Assembly (NCBI RefSeq): GCF_023169885.1
Contig: NZ_AP025516.1
Span: 4,133,501 to 4,197,500, forward strand
Direction of reading: 5' to 3'
Source: Desulfofustis limnaeus
Lineage (GTDB): Bacteria; Desulfobacterota; Desulfobulbia; Desulfobulbales; Desulfocapsaceae
DNA: 64,000 bases
Shown here: positions 26,841 through 36,213 of the stretch, piece after piece
Layout: every line of letters starts with the position of its first letter
Position numbering within the stretch: the first letter of the stretch is position 1
Made by a program: the position numbers and the translations under genes
The notes under the pieces: model-generated
What the model saw: only the letters and a program-made list of their open reading frames with translations
Told to the model about the DNA's origin: nothing
The model's database searches: none

Positions 26841-27938
26841 TTATAGATCCAGATCGGTTGCATCGTGATTGAGGAGTTCCGCTCCACCGTCCCGGACCAC
26901 GGCCATATTCTCCAGACGCACACCGCCCCAGCCGGGGATGTAGATACCGGGTTCGACGGTAACCACCATACCTGCTTTGAGAATGCGCCGGTTGCGGGGG
27001 GAGAGGCTCGGAGCTTCGTGAACCGCGAGACCGACGCCATGGCCGAGAGAGTGCCCGAAATAGCGGCCGTATCCGGCCTCTTCGATGACCTTGCGGGCGG
27101 CCCGGTCCACGTAGTTCATGGGGATGCCGGGGCGGATGGCGGCCAGTCCCGCCAGCTGAGCCGCCCGAACGATGCGGTGGATGGTGAGATAGCGATCATC
27201 GGCAGGACCGAGGGTGAACGATCTGGTCATGTCGGAACAGTAGCCGTTGAGGATGAGCCCCATATCAATGGTAATCGGCTCACTGCTCTTTATCCGATGA
27301 GTGGTTGGCACCGCGTGCGGTCGGGCGCTGTTACTGCCGGCGGCGACGATGGTGGCGAAGCTGTGACCTTCGGCCCCGGCTTCATGCATGGCGGTTTCGA
27401 TGGCCATGGCTACTTCGGTTTCGCTCATGCCGGCCGAAAGCCCGGAATAGATCCTGGTGAAAACGGCCTCGTTGAGGCTCACTGCATGCCTGATGAGGGA
27501 CAGTTCTGTCTCGCTTTTAACCTGTCGTTGTGCTTCCACCAAGTCTTTCAGCGGGATCAGGGCAATACGTCTCTTTTCGGCAAGCTCGGCATAGGCAAGT
27601 GCGACCGAATGCAGGGTGTAATGGCTTTCAAAAGCAAATCGTTGACAGTCGACGGTGGCGAGCAAGCGAGCGAGCAGACGCACCAGTCCTTTCCGATAGA
27701 CCAGCACCGGCAGCCCGGTCTCTTCTTCGGCCTGCAATTGATAACGGCTATCGGTGAGCAGCCATGTTTTTCCGGTCGTAGTTACCAGCAGCGCCCCGGA
27801 GCTTTCCTCAATGCCGTGGTCGCGAGCGGTAAAGCCGCTCAGGTATCGACGGTTGTCTGGCTGACTGATCAGAACTGCATCAATCTTTCGGCGCTGCAAC
27901 CGTTCCTGGAGGTGGTTCCGCCGTGACTGGTAGTCCAT
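26841..27938 (-). CDS. M24-family Xaa-Pro aminopeptidase/dipeptidase
   Basis: This 365-residue cytoplasmic metallopeptidase has a creatinase-type N-terminal domain (residues 1-130) and a pita-bread catalytic domain. Metal ligands are visible: Asp in ITIDMGLILNGYCSDMTRSF (two Asp), His in GHSLGHGVGLAVHEAP, Glu in VVTVEPGIYIPGWGGVRLENMA (two Glu). It removes residues next to proline from small peptides. It lies in the minus-strand run from rsmB to the DHH-CBS gene. Confidence 0.92.
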   Translation of the reverse strand: MDYQSRRNHLQERLQRRKIDAVLISQPDNRRYLSGFTARDHGIEESSGALLVTTTGKTWLLTDSRYQLQAEEETGLPVLVYRKGLVRLLARLLATVDCQRFAFESHYTLHSVALAYAELAEKRRIALIPLKDLVEAQRQVKSETELSLIRHAVSLNEAVFTRIYSGLSAGMSETEVAMAIETAMHEAGAEGHSFATIVAAGSNSARPHAVPTTHRIKSSEPITIDMGLILNGYCSDMTRSFTLGPADDRYLTIHRIVRAAQLAGLAAIRPGIPMNYVDRAARKVIEEAGYGRYFGHSLGHGVGLAVHEAPSLSPRNRRILKAGMVVTVEPGIYIPGWGGVRLENMAVVRDGGAELLNHDATDLDL

Positions 27939-27968
27939 GGTGGTTGTCGTCCGGACAAAAGCGTTCCG

Positions 27969-28559
27969 CTACAGGTTGAAGCGTCGGGCGATAAGGGTCT
28001 TGCGCTGATCCAGGGCGTGATGATACTGGTCGTTCAGGTCGCTGCTGACCCGGGCCCATTCGTCTTTGTAGTGGGGGTGCATGGTCGGGCTCAGGGCCAA
28101 CGATTCGTTGACGGCGACTCCCTGCTGCTGAAGCTGCATCTTCAGCTGATTGAGGATCGATTCGTCGAATTGTTGCTTGATCTGGTCTTTGTGTTTCCCG
28201 TATTGTTCAAGAATTTGTCTCAGTTCCGAGCAAATGGCGGCGATATCGGCGGCATTACCGCTCAATTCCTGAATCCCCTTGAAACTCCGCAACGTCTCGT
28301 CGCTCACGTCCTGGTCACGCGGCAAGATAAGGTTGCGCAACAATACGGTTGCCATGCCGCTGCGCATTTCCATCTGATCCTCGGGCGGTTGCTGCTGGAG
28401 CAGTGTCAGCAGGCTTGGCTGATCGCCGTTGAGGTAGCTGACGGCCAGGCGCATGCCCTTTTCTCGCATCGTCTGTGCCGTTGACATATCAGGGGCGTCA
28501 GCGGCCATCCGTGCCGCCCGCTCCATCACCATATCGAGAGTGCTTTTGATTTCCGCCAT
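27969..28559 (-). CDS. Predominantly helical protein of unknown function
   Basis: This 196-residue, highly charged protein is rich in Gln and Leu with no signal peptide, predicted to be nearly all helix with a probable coiled coil near residues 105-145 (AAICSELRQILEQYGKHKDQIKQQF). It starts MAEIKSTLDMVMERA at ATG 28559. The frame is open upstream but that stretch is not coding-like. No family is recognised. It sits between rsmB and the M24 peptidase gene in the same direction. Confidence 0.75.
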   Translation of the reverse strand: MAEIKSTLDMVMERAARMAADAPDMSTAQTMREKGMRLAVSYLNGDQPSLLTLLQQQPPEDQMEMRSGMATVLLRNLILPRDQDVSDETLRSFKGIQELSGNAADIAAICSELRQILEQYGKHKDQIKQQFDESILNQLKMQLQQQGVAVNESLALSPTMHPHYKDEWARVSSDLNDQYHHALDQRKTLIARRFNL

Positions 28560-28656
28560 GGTCGTGTGATGGTCATGAAATAGGATCTTATACCCACTGG
28601 AATCTGCAAGGAATGTACCGTACGGCCAAAACAACCGCAAAGAAAAAACGTTGCCA

Positions 28657-30003
28657 TCACCCCTTTCGGAGCAGACGAGCGGCAAAGAAGCCATCCTGGC
28701 CACGACCCGGCAAGGGACGGAAAAAACCCTCAGAGACCAGGTGGTGGGCCGTCGAGGCGAGGAACTCCCGGCAGTCAGTTAACCGGAAGGCAGGAAATTC
28801 ATTCAGGAATCCGGCTACCACCTGTTGGTTCTCCTCCGGTTCGATGGAGCAGGTGGCGTAGACCAGTATGCCGCCCGGGACGAGGAGGGTGGCGGCAAGC
28901 TTGAGGAGAGCGCGTTGCCTCTGCTGGTAGCGGGGCAGTTCTTCCGCCCTGCGATTCCAGCGGATGTCAGGCTGGCGACCGATAACGCCGGTCCCGGAGC
29001 ACGGGGCATCGATCAGCACTGCGTCGAAGCGGCTGGTGCAGGATCGGCAAAAATCTTCCAGGGTCTGCATCCGCACCGAAACGGTGGTCTGGGAGCGGCA
29101 GCGTGCCAGATTTTCCTGGAGCAACCGGAAACGTCCCGGGTCGGGTTCCAGCGCCATGATTGCCGAGCCCTGCGAAGAAACCAGTTCGGCAAGGTGGGTG
29201 GTCTTGCCGCCGAGACCAGCGCAGCAGTCGAGGTATCGTCGACCGGCAGAAAACGGGGCAAGCAGGTAAGTGGCCAGTTGTGCCGACTGGTCTTGGATCT
29301 GGAAGAGGCCATCCTGGAAGCCGGGAAGCGACGGGATCTCTCCGTGAAAGTCGGGCAAAAGAACGCTTTCCGGGGCCACCGCTCCGTTTTCGGTGTTTAG
29401 ACCCGCCTTCTGGAACAGATGCCGAAGAGGCTCCCTGCCGTAGGCATGCACGGCGCGCAGGCAGAGAATTGGTTCACGATTGTTGTGGGCACAGATGGCC
29501 TGCATGATGTCTGCGCCAAAATGGGCTTGCCACCTCTCGGTGAGCCAGGCGGGGTGATTGAGCAGCGGCGGGTTGCCAGGGTCGGCGATGATGGACGCAG
29601 CAAGCACCTCTTTGCGCCGCAGAGCTTCGCGCAGAATCGCATTGGTAAAGCCGAGAAGCTTTTTCGGTAGTCCGGCTTGGCGGAGCGCCTCAACGGTCTC
29701 GTTGACGGCAGCGAAGGTGGGAGTACGGTCCAGGAAAAAGATCTGATAGAGGCCGACGGTTAACGCCTGGCGAACCCATGGATGGATCTGTCCGGTGGGC
29801 CTGGCGCACAACTGCGCGACGAGGAAGTCGAGTTGGTCCCGATGGCGGAGAACTCCGAACACCAGATGCATGACCAGGTGCCGGTCTTTTGGCTGGAGAC
29901 CGGATTGCTCAACAACGGCGGCCAGAAGGGAGGAAACGGGGCGCCTGGTACGGCCGAGTCGGCTCAGCGTTTCAATGGCTGCGTAGCGTGCGTTGGTGGC
30001 CAT
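28657..30003 (-). CDS. rsmB: 16S rRNA cytosine-967 C5-methyltransferase
   Basis: This 448-residue protein has an N-terminal NusB-like RNA-binding domain (ARYAAIETLSRLGRTRRPV, to about residue 140) and a Rossmann methyltransferase domain. The S-adenosylmethionine site is LDCCAGLGGKTTHLAEL. Catalytic Cys motifs are LIDAPCSGTGVIGRQPDIRW and VYATCSIEPEENQQVV, the two-Cys pattern of RNA m5C methyltransferases. The length agrees with E. coli RsmB (429). It is first in the minus-strand operon. Confidence 0.94.
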   Translation of the reverse strand: MATNARYAAIETLSRLGRTRRPVSSLLAAVVEQSGLQPKDRHLVMHLVFGVLRHRDQLDFLVAQLCARPTGQIHPWVRQALTVGLYQIFFLDRTPTFAAVNETVEALRQAGLPKKLLGFTNAILREALRRKEVLAASIIADPGNPPLLNHPAWLTERWQAHFGADIMQAICAHNNREPILCLRAVHAYGREPLRHLFQKAGLNTENGAVAPESVLLPDFHGEIPSLPGFQDGLFQIQDQSAQLATYLLAPFSAGRRYLDCCAGLGGKTTHLAELVSSQGSAIMALEPDPGRFRLLQENLARCRSQTTVSVRMQTLEDFCRSCTSRFDAVLIDAPCSGTGVIGRQPDIRWNRRAEELPRYQQRQRALLKLAATLLVPGGILVYATCSIEPEENQQVVAGFLNEFPAFRLTDCREFLASTAHHLVSEGFFRPLPGRGQDGFFAARLLRKG

Positions 30004-30241
30004 CGACTGGTCATCATGATATCAGGAAATGGGTGGAAAACCGAATCGTGGATCACTGTTTAATCCAACATCGACCCATTTGTAAAGAGAGCGGCAAGGT
30101 GGGCTGGTACCTGGTTGGACCAAGGAAAATGAAAACCGAGGGATTTATCAGATGGACACCGGGGCTGGCTATTGTTACGATTGAGTATGGACGCTGTTTG
30201 TAGGGTGAAAGATTTCTTCATTGTTTTCAGGGAGTACAGGT

Positions 30242-31264
30242 ATGGGGGGCAGGATCTGGCAGGTGCTTGCTGCGTTGATTCTGACGATAGTCTGGTCCAC
30301 TCCGGGGGCGGCGGTTACGCTGGATCTGGTAAAGCAGCGAGGCGAGTTGAATTGTGGGGTCGCCGGCGGTGTACGAGGCTTTTCCGACGCTGATGAAACA
30401 GGCCGATGGCAGGGATTTAATGTCGACATCTGTCGTGCCCTTGCCGCGGCGGTCATAGGCTCGAGCGAGAAAGTCGCCTATGTCCCGCTTACCGACAAGG
30501 CGCCGCTCACCGCCTTGATGTCCGGTAGGGTTGATCTGATTGTCATGGATACCCCCTGGACTCTCACCCTCGATTCATCGTTGGGTGTACGGGTGGTGGG
30601 CGCCAGTTATTACGACGGTCAGAGCTTCATGGTACAAACGCGGCTCGGCCGGAAAAGTGCTCTGGAACTGGAAGGTGCATCCGTCTGTGTCCCGGCCGGT
30701 GAGGGACTGGAGGATCATTTTGACGAATACGTGAAGGAACATGACATCCGGGTCAAATCGATACGGCACGAGACCTTCTCCCAGGCTGCGCGAGTTTTTG
30801 TCAATGGGGGATGCGACGTGCTCACCGGCAACCGCACGCGGCTGTACGGATTTCGGCAGTCCCTGGAACGTCCCGGTGCGTATCTGGTGTTGCCTGAGGT
30901 TATTTCCCGGCAGCCGTTTGGCCCAATCGTCAGGCGTGGTGACGACGGTTGGTTCGCCATTGTCCGGTGGGTATTGCATGCTTTGATCATCGCCGAAGAA
31001 TATGGCGTCACCAGTGCTTCCGTCGACGAGGCGTTAAAAAAGAACGATGACCCCCGAGTCAGCGCGTTGCTGGGTCAGACGGTGCCCATTGGCCGAGGGT
31101 TCGGTCTGGACGAACGCTGGGCGTATCGAATCATCAAACAGGTGGGAAATTACGGTGAGATCTTCGAGCGAACCGTGGGCCACCTGTCACCGTTGAAGAT
31201 GGATCGGGGGCTTAACGCCCTCTGGAATCGAGGCGGGCTGCACTATGCCCCGCCGATACCGTGA
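30242..31264 (+). CDS. Orphan amino-acid ABC transporter substrate-binding protein
   Basis: This 340-residue periplasmic binding protein starts at ATG 30242, 8 bases after GGGAG, with a signal peptide (residues 1-24, VLAALILTIVWSTPGAAV). The family-3 solute-binding pattern is clear: VKQRGELNCGVAGGVRGFSDADETGRWQGFNVDICRALAAAV and DVLTGNRTRLYGFR, as in general L-amino-acid binding proteins (AapJ type). No permease or ATPase gene is adjacent, so it is an orphan that may use a distant transporter or serve sensing. Confidence 0.88.
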   Translation: MGGRIWQVLAALILTIVWSTPGAAVTLDLVKQRGELNCGVAGGVRGFSDADETGRWQGFNVDICRALAAAVIGSSEKVAYVPLTDKAPLTALMSGRVDLIVMDTPWTLTLDSSLGVRVVGASYYDGQSFMVQTRLGRKSALELEGASVCVPAGEGLEDHFDEYVKEHDIRVKSIRHETFSQAARVFVNGGCDVLTGNRTRLYGFRQSLERPGAYLVLPEVISRQPFGPIVRRGDDGWFAIVRWVLHALIIAEEYGVTSASVDEALKKNDDPRVSALLGQTVPIGRGFGLDERWAYRIIKQVGNYGEIFERTVGHLSPLKMDRGLNALWNRGGLHYAPPIP

Positions 31265-31366
31265 TTCGAATACGTGTTACCTCTCGTCCTTGCGCTGGTC
31301 GCGGCGTGTTTGCCGATCCTGAGGTCTTCCTCGTGGGACATTGACCAGTGGTGCCTGAGTGCTTCT

Positions 31367-34288
31367 TTACAAATCGCTGATCACATCGAAAAGTGCGTCG
31401 TCGGCGGTGATCTTTTCGCGATTGCCAATGGCCGAGCGATAGCTGTTGTCCAGCATGGCCTGGAAGACATCGGCGAATGATCGCAGCTGGTGTGCGGTGG
31501 TGGCGGTTATCTCCCTGAGCCGTTGCTGTTTTTCTGTGACGGTGATGCCGCTCAGGTATTCGTTCCGGGCTGTCGCCCCCCGGGCAGCGGCGCTCTGATG
31601 CGGGTCGAAGGAACCGTAGGTGCCGATGATCAACTGGTCCAGTGCGTGCGGAGAGAGGTCGATGCCGGCAATGACCGACGGTATCCTCTCAAAGGCCTGG
31701 AAGGTCTTGCGGACCTGCGGATCGCGATAGCTGATCAGGGCGATGTTGCCGGTTACGAAGTTGAACTGGGAAAAGCAGCCGTAAGCGCCACCCATCTGTC
31801 TGACCGTGTTCCAGAGGTAGTCGCGGGTCAGATAGGTTTTCAGCACTTCAAACGCACCGGTGTACCATTCCTGCTTCGGAAACAAGACACCGCCCTGCAC
31901 GTTGAAGACAACTTCTGCAGCTGTGATGAACGCTTCGTGACGGGGAAAAGCCGGTGCATCGAGCACCGGTTCAACGGTCCGACGGCCAGATGAAAGAGCC
32001 TCCACCAAACGGCTGCCGATGGTGCTGAACTGTGTGATCTCCTGTTCTTCCCCGGTCATCGACAGTACCACATTGCCTCGGTTGAAAAGAATCCTGGCCA
32101 TGGTCTGCAGGTCTTCCACCAGTCGTTCTTGCCGTTCTCCATGATTTTTTGCGAACTCACGAAGCTTCCGATAGGCAGTAATACCGTTGATCTGTTCCTG
32201 ATATCTGCCGGCAACACTCAAGCGGGAGAAGACACGGGTCGAAGGAAGATTGTAGCCTTCGCTTTGCGCGGCATGTTCTGCCCAGGCGTATTCCCGTCGG
32301 ACGATTTCGCGAATCCGGTTGCGGTCTTGGAAAGAAAGAGACGAGAGCAGATGCGCTATCAGGTCGATAGCCTGTTGGAGGTATTCCGGGAGGACTTTGA
32401 GGCTGAGCCAGAGGATGCATCTGACCCGGTCCGGATCGGTATACTGGGAATAGGTGTTCAGCGAGTGGGTGAGTCCGCCGGTGCAGGTGGCTACCTGTTT
32501 GGCAAATTCACTAAAAGAAAGCTTTTCCGTGCCGATCTCGGTGACAATGGCGCCGAACAGGTCGAGCAGCGGCAGAAACCGGTGCGGGAGGCAGCCGAGA
32601 TCGAAGCCGATGTCCAGGTAGGTGATATGGTTGGTCGGCAGGTCGCTGATCAGAGTCTCCACATCGAACAGCCTGCTCGCTTCAACATGATGAAAATCGA
32701 TGGCTGCAGGAAGGTCGGCCAGTTTGAGCTGAGGCAGGAGCTTGAGCAACTCCGGGTCATTCGGCGCCTGTTGTTGGGCCATGAGTTCCCCAGTCCGGGC
32801 AATGAGCCGTTCCTGCTGAGCGTCACTCAAGGTCTGGGCATAGCCGTCGAGCCGCTGCTGTTCCTGGCGGAGGGTCTCTTGCAGTTTCTCCGGGTCCGGT
32901 TCCAAGGTGACGGTCACGGTTGCCGGATTGTCGAGCAGCGATTCGCTGATCAGGTCTTCGAGATATCGTCCTGATAGAGATTTTTCCCGGATGGTGGACA
33001 ACAGTTCTTCGGTCTTCAGTGCTGCAAACGGGTCAAGGCCATAACGAAAGGCGGCCAGGGTCTTATTGAGCAGATCCAATCCCCGTTGTGCTTTACTGGC
33101 GTCTTCCCGGACGTTGAATTCGTACTTGTTCAACTCCGAGATCACCAAGTCACGGTCAAGACCTCTTTGGACCATCTCGGCAAGGGTGTCCCGGTAGAGA
33201 CGATCGAAATGGTCTCGGTGCTCGGTTTCGCTGCCGATCAAATAGGTGATCATGATCGTGTGCGGGCAGGAGGAAGAGAGATAAAATCCACCGAAATCGT
33301 TGCAAATACCGCTGGAAACGATGCGGTTCTTCAGGGGCGATCCGTCTGAGTTGTACAAGATGTTGGCAACGATCTGAAAAGCGGCGTTGCGCTCGCGGTC
33401 GCTGGCTGTTGCGACGCGCGTACCAACTGCGTGGTAGGTCCGTTCGGCAATACTTCCCGACTCGACGCCATACCGATCCACGATTTGGCGTGGTTTGACG
33501 ATGGGCGTGCCGAGTTCCGCCCTGATTCTTGGGGAACGTGCTGGGAAGTGTGAGAGAAAACGGTGCTGCAGAAACTCCAGCTCTTCCGCCAGCGGAGCAT
33601 CGCCATAGACAAAGAAAGTGGCGTTGCTTGGATGATAATGTCTGGTATGAAAGCGGCAGAAGCTCTCGTAGCTCAGATCCGGTATGCAACGCGGGTCGCC
33701 GCCCGATTCGTGGGCGTACGTGGAGCCGGGAAGCAAGCCGCTGAAAATATGGTGGAACAAGAGGCGGATCGGGTCCGAGAAGGCGCCCTTCATCTCATTG
33801 AAGACCACTCCCTGGAATTGCAGTGGTGCTGCATGCGATTCCTGGTGGTAATGCCACCCCTCCTGTTCGAATGTTTCTTTGAGGAGGAGCGGATTGAAGA
33901 CGACGTCACAATAGACATCCATGAGGTTGAAATATTCTTTCTGGTTCCTGGTGGCGAATGGATAATAGGTGATGTCGGAGCCGGTCATGGCGTTGAGGAA
34001 GGTCATCAACCCACCCTTGTTCACTTCCCCGAAGACATCCTTGACCGGATATTTTTTGGAGCCCATCAGTACCGAGTGTTCCAGGATATGGGCAACCCCG
34101 GTGGAATCGGTAGGGATGGTGTTGAAGGCGACGGCGAAAGTCTTGTTGCTGTCATCGTTTTTGATCGCCAGAAGCGGGCAGCCCGTTGCCTGATGTTCGA
34201 AGAGGAGGACTTCGGCGGAGAGTTCCTCAATCCATTCCTGTCGCTGCAAAAGAAAACCTGTTGTCGAACCGCCTGCCGAGTTGCTCAT
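31367..34288 (-). CDS. M16C-family metallopeptidase (presequence-protease type)
   Basis: This 973-residue zinc peptidase has the inverted motif HILEH at residues 67-71 and the third ligand Glu165 in NEMKGAFSDP. It has four M16 modules with a central linker, as in PreP/insulinase-associated M16C enzymes, and the length matches. The C-terminal half contains the binding Arg/Tyr segment TYGSFDPHQSAAARGATARNEYLSG. No signal peptide is present, so it should degrade peptides in the cytoplasm. It is separated by 33 bases from dtd, which lies upstream in the same direction. Confidence 0.92.
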   Translation of the reverse strand: MSNSAGGSTTGFLLQRQEWIEELSAEVLLFEHQATGCPLLAIKNDDSNKTFAVAFNTIPTDSTGVAHILEHSVLMGSKKYPVKDVFGEVNKGGLMTFLNAMTGSDITYYPFATRNQKEYFNLMDVYCDVVFNPLLLKETFEQEGWHYHQESHAAPLQFQGVVFNEMKGAFSDPIRLLFHHIFSGLLPGSTYAHESGGDPRCIPDLSYESFCRFHTRHYHPSNATFFVYGDAPLAEELEFLQHRFLSHFPARSPRIRAELGTPIVKPRQIVDRYGVESGSIAERTYHAVGTRVATASDRERNAAFQIVANILYNSDGSPLKNRIVSSGICNDFGGFYLSSSCPHTIMITYLIGSETEHRDHFDRLYRDTLAEMVQRGLDRDLVISELNKYEFNVREDASKAQRGLDLLNKTLAAFRYGLDPFAALKTEELLSTIREKSLSGRYLEDLISESLLDNPATVTVTLEPDPEKLQETLRQEQQRLDGYAQTLSDAQQERLIARTGELMAQQQAPNDPELLKLLPQLKLADLPAAIDFHHVEASRLFDVETLISDLPTNHITYLDIGFDLGCLPHRFLPLLDLFGAIVTEIGTEKLSFSEFAKQVATCTGGLTHSLNTYSQYTDPDRVRCILWLSLKVLPEYLQQAIDLIAHLLSSLSFQDRNRIREIVRREYAWAEHAAQSEGYNLPSTRVFSRLSVAGRYQEQINGITAYRKLREFAKNHGERQERLVEDLQTMARILFNRGNVVLSMTGEEQEITQFSTIGSRLVEALSSGRRTVEPVLDAPAFPRHEAFITAAEVVFNVQGGVLFPKQEWYTGAFEVLKTYLTRDYLWNTVRQMGGAYGCFSQFNFVTGNIALISYRDPQVRKTFQAFERIPSVIAGIDLSPHALDQLIIGTYGSFDPHQSAAARGATARNEYLSGITVTEKQQRLREITATTAHQLRSFADVFQAMLDNSYRSAIGNREKITADDALFDVISDL

Positions 34289-34321
34289 AAGGTATATCCG
34301 TATCGTTTTCGTTCGTGGAGG

Positions 34322-34771
34322 TTAGAACGCGCTCGCCGTGTCGAGGAGCAGGGTCACCGGTCCGTCGTTGACCAGGCAGACATCCATGTCTGCTTGGAAA
34401 CGACCGGTTGCGACCTTGATTCCAAGCCGTTCGACGGTTTCGACAAATTGACGGTAGAGCTGTTCTGCCTGGTGCGGCGGAGCCGCCTGGGAAAAGCTGG
34501 GCCGTCTCCCTTTGCGGCAGTCGCCATAGAGAGTGAATTGTGAAACGACCAATAATTCGCCGTGAAGATCGGCCAGCGATCGATTCATCCTGCCCTGTTG
34601 ATCGGGAAAGATCCTCAGGTGCACGAGCTTGTCTGCCAGCTTCGCAACCTCTTTACTGCCGTCGTGCTGGTGAATACCCAGAAAGACCACCACGCCCGGG
34701 CCGATGGAGCTTATTTCTTGCCCGGCAACCGTCACGGCGGCCTTCGTGGTTCGTTGTACGACCGCTCGCAT
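34322..34771 (-). CDS. dtd: D-aminoacyl-tRNA deacylase
   Basis: This 149-residue enzyme removes D-amino acids from mischarged tRNA. Conserved active-site motifs are SQFTLYGDCRKGRRPSF and the cross-subunit NDGPVTLLLDT near the C-terminus. Length and start (MRAVVQRTTKAAVTV) are typical. It precedes the M16C gene and is probably co-transcribed with it. Confidence 0.96.
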   Translation of the reverse strand: MRAVVQRTTKAAVTVAGQEISSIGPGVVVFLGIHQHDGSKEVAKLADKLVHLRIFPDQQGRMNRSLADLHGELLVVSQFTLYGDCRKGRRPSFSQAAPPHQAEQLYRQFVETVERLGIKVATGRFQADMDVCLVNDGPVTLLLDTASAF

Positions 34772-34896
34772 GGTCTGTCTCCAGGGAAGATGCTGGCCAC
34801 TTGCCGATACCCGTCTTGTATGGTGATGGATAATCGGAAACTACCGCGCCTGTCAATCCTTGATGCAACCGGGGATACTCCGGGGCAGCTGTCACG

Positions 34897-35796
34897 TCAG
34901 CCCCTCAGGGGCCTGACACTGGGTCGGTTGACGACAAAGACCCCGAGGCAGACCAAGACCCCTCCGACAAGAACGATCGGCTTTACGGTTTCCGACAGCA
35001 GGAGCCACGACTGCAGGACGGCAAACACCGGTACCAGATTAATGTATACGCCGGCCCGGCTCGGTCCGATTGCCTTGATTCCCCGGTAATACCAGGAAAA
35101 GCCGAGACTGGTGCCACCGATGCCGAGATAGGCGAGGCTGATCCAGGCCATCGGTTCGATGGTTGGCAGGATATCGAGCAGGCCGTCGTTGAGGGCCGGG
35201 ACGGCGAGCATCGCCGTCCCGGCGAGAACGGCATAGAATACACAGGAGAGCGGCGGCATGGTCCGTAGTATTCCTTTACCGATAAGGGTGTAGATGGTCC
35301 AGCTGCCGACACAGCCGAGCAAAGCAAGCTCACCGCTGCCGAAGCCACCGGTGATCAGGGCGTATACATGGCCGTTGCTGATGACTAGGATGGCGCCGAT
35401 CAGGGAGAGGATAATGCCGGCGCAGTGTGATCGCGTGAGCGGTTCTCGAAACAAAATGCTGGAAGCGATGGCAATGGCGAGTGGGGTGCAAGCTATGATC
35501 AGTGCGGCCCGGCTGGCACTGATCTGGCTCAGGCCGGTAAAGAAAAAGATGTTATAGGAGAATATTCCTGAAAGACCGAGAAAAAGGATGGAAATCAGCT
35601 GTTTTCGATCGGGCAGCACCGGGATTCCCTCGTTTACCAGCACCAGGGGGATCATGGCGGCGGTGGCAATGACAAAGCGCAGAAAAGAAGCGGTCAGCGG
35701 CGGCATATCGCCGGCTACCAACCGGCCGGCAATGAAGGTTCCGCCCCAGAGAAAAGTGGTTGCCGTCAGAAGCAAGGCGGTCGGTGCGGTTCGCAT
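34897..35796 (-). CDS. EamA-family drug/metabolite transporter
   Basis: This protein of about 299 residues has ten helices in two EamA repeats. Motifs are FLWGGTFIAGRLVAGDMPPLTASFLRF, ISASRAALIIACTPLAIAIASSILFREPL and SRAGVYINLVPVFAVLQSWLLLSE. ATG 35796 (MRTAPTALLL) is preferred because it begins just before the first helix. A GTG at 35907 would add 37 residues that look non-transmembrane and low in complexity. Neither start has a good ribosome binding site. Divergent from the chemosensory operon. Confidence 0.85.
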   Translation of the reverse strand: MRTAPTALLLTATTFLWGGTFIAGRLVAGDMPPLTASFLRFVIATAAMIPLVLVNEGIPVLPDRKQLISILFLGLSGIFSYNIFFFTGLSQISASRAALIIACTPLAIAIASSILFREPLTRSHCAGIILSLIGAILVISNGHVYALITGGFGSGELALLGCVGSWTIYTLIGKGILRTMPPLSCVFYAVLAGTAMLAVPALNDGLLDILPTIEPMAWISLAYLGIGGTSLGFSWYYRGIKAIGPSRAGVYINLVPVFAVLQSWLLLSETVKPIVLVGGVLVCLGVFVVNRPSVRPLRG

Positions 35797-35995
35797 GGGC
35801 CGTGTGGGTGCTGTGGGCCGGTTCGATGCGGCGATGATGCCCGGAGGAACCGAATCCCTGATAATCGGGATGGGTAAGGTGTCAGCGGATCTAGCATGAT
35901 TGTCCACTGCCTGTCAATCTTTGTTCTCCGCCTTTTAGCCGGAGTTCTTTTCCGAGTACCTGGGCAGATTCAGCTGGTTGGTTGAAAAAACTGCC

Positions 35996-36024
35996 TTGTT
36001 TGCTTTTTTTCCCTGTGGTATAGA
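35996..36024 (+). promoter_or_regulatory. Candidate promoter of the chemosensory operon
   Basis: TTGTTT (35996-36001) and TATAGA (36019-36024) are separated by 17 bases, pointing toward the DUF4388-REC gene. It would give a leader of about 180 bases. Confidence 0.5.
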
Positions 36025-36063
36025 GAGACACTCTGCGAATAATCATTTCGCATAGTTAACACT

Positions 36064-36105
36064 GGCGTTGTCGCCTGCTCATGACGTGCGACAGGCGAAC
36101 GCTGG
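36064..36105 (+). promoter_or_regulatory. Hairpin in the leader of the chemosensory operon
   Basis: GCGTT-GT-CGCCTG (36065-36077) can pair with CAGGCG-AACGC (36092-36102), giving 11 base pairs with a two-base bulge and a 14-base loop. Seven bases later a short T-run (GTTTTT) follows. It could be a weak attenuator or an RNA regulatory element. It does not match any riboswitch consensus I know. Confidence 0.35.
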
Positions 36106-36213
36106 GATCTGTTTTTCCGGGGGGGAAGGGGATGATACGGCGGTGGTCGTCGTATCTTGCGCAGTGGCATGTGATGAGGGCGAATTGTTTGCCAAAGCCG
36201 GAAGACAGAAAGG

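Noticed and set aside
26865-27926. 353-residue open frame opposite the M24 peptidase
   Set aside because: It mirrors a clear metallopeptidase with all ligand motifs; the opposite frame has no recognisable domain or ribosome binding site.
32129-32974. 281-residue open frame opposite the M16C peptidase
   Set aside because: It is an antisense shadow within a conserved peptidase coding region.
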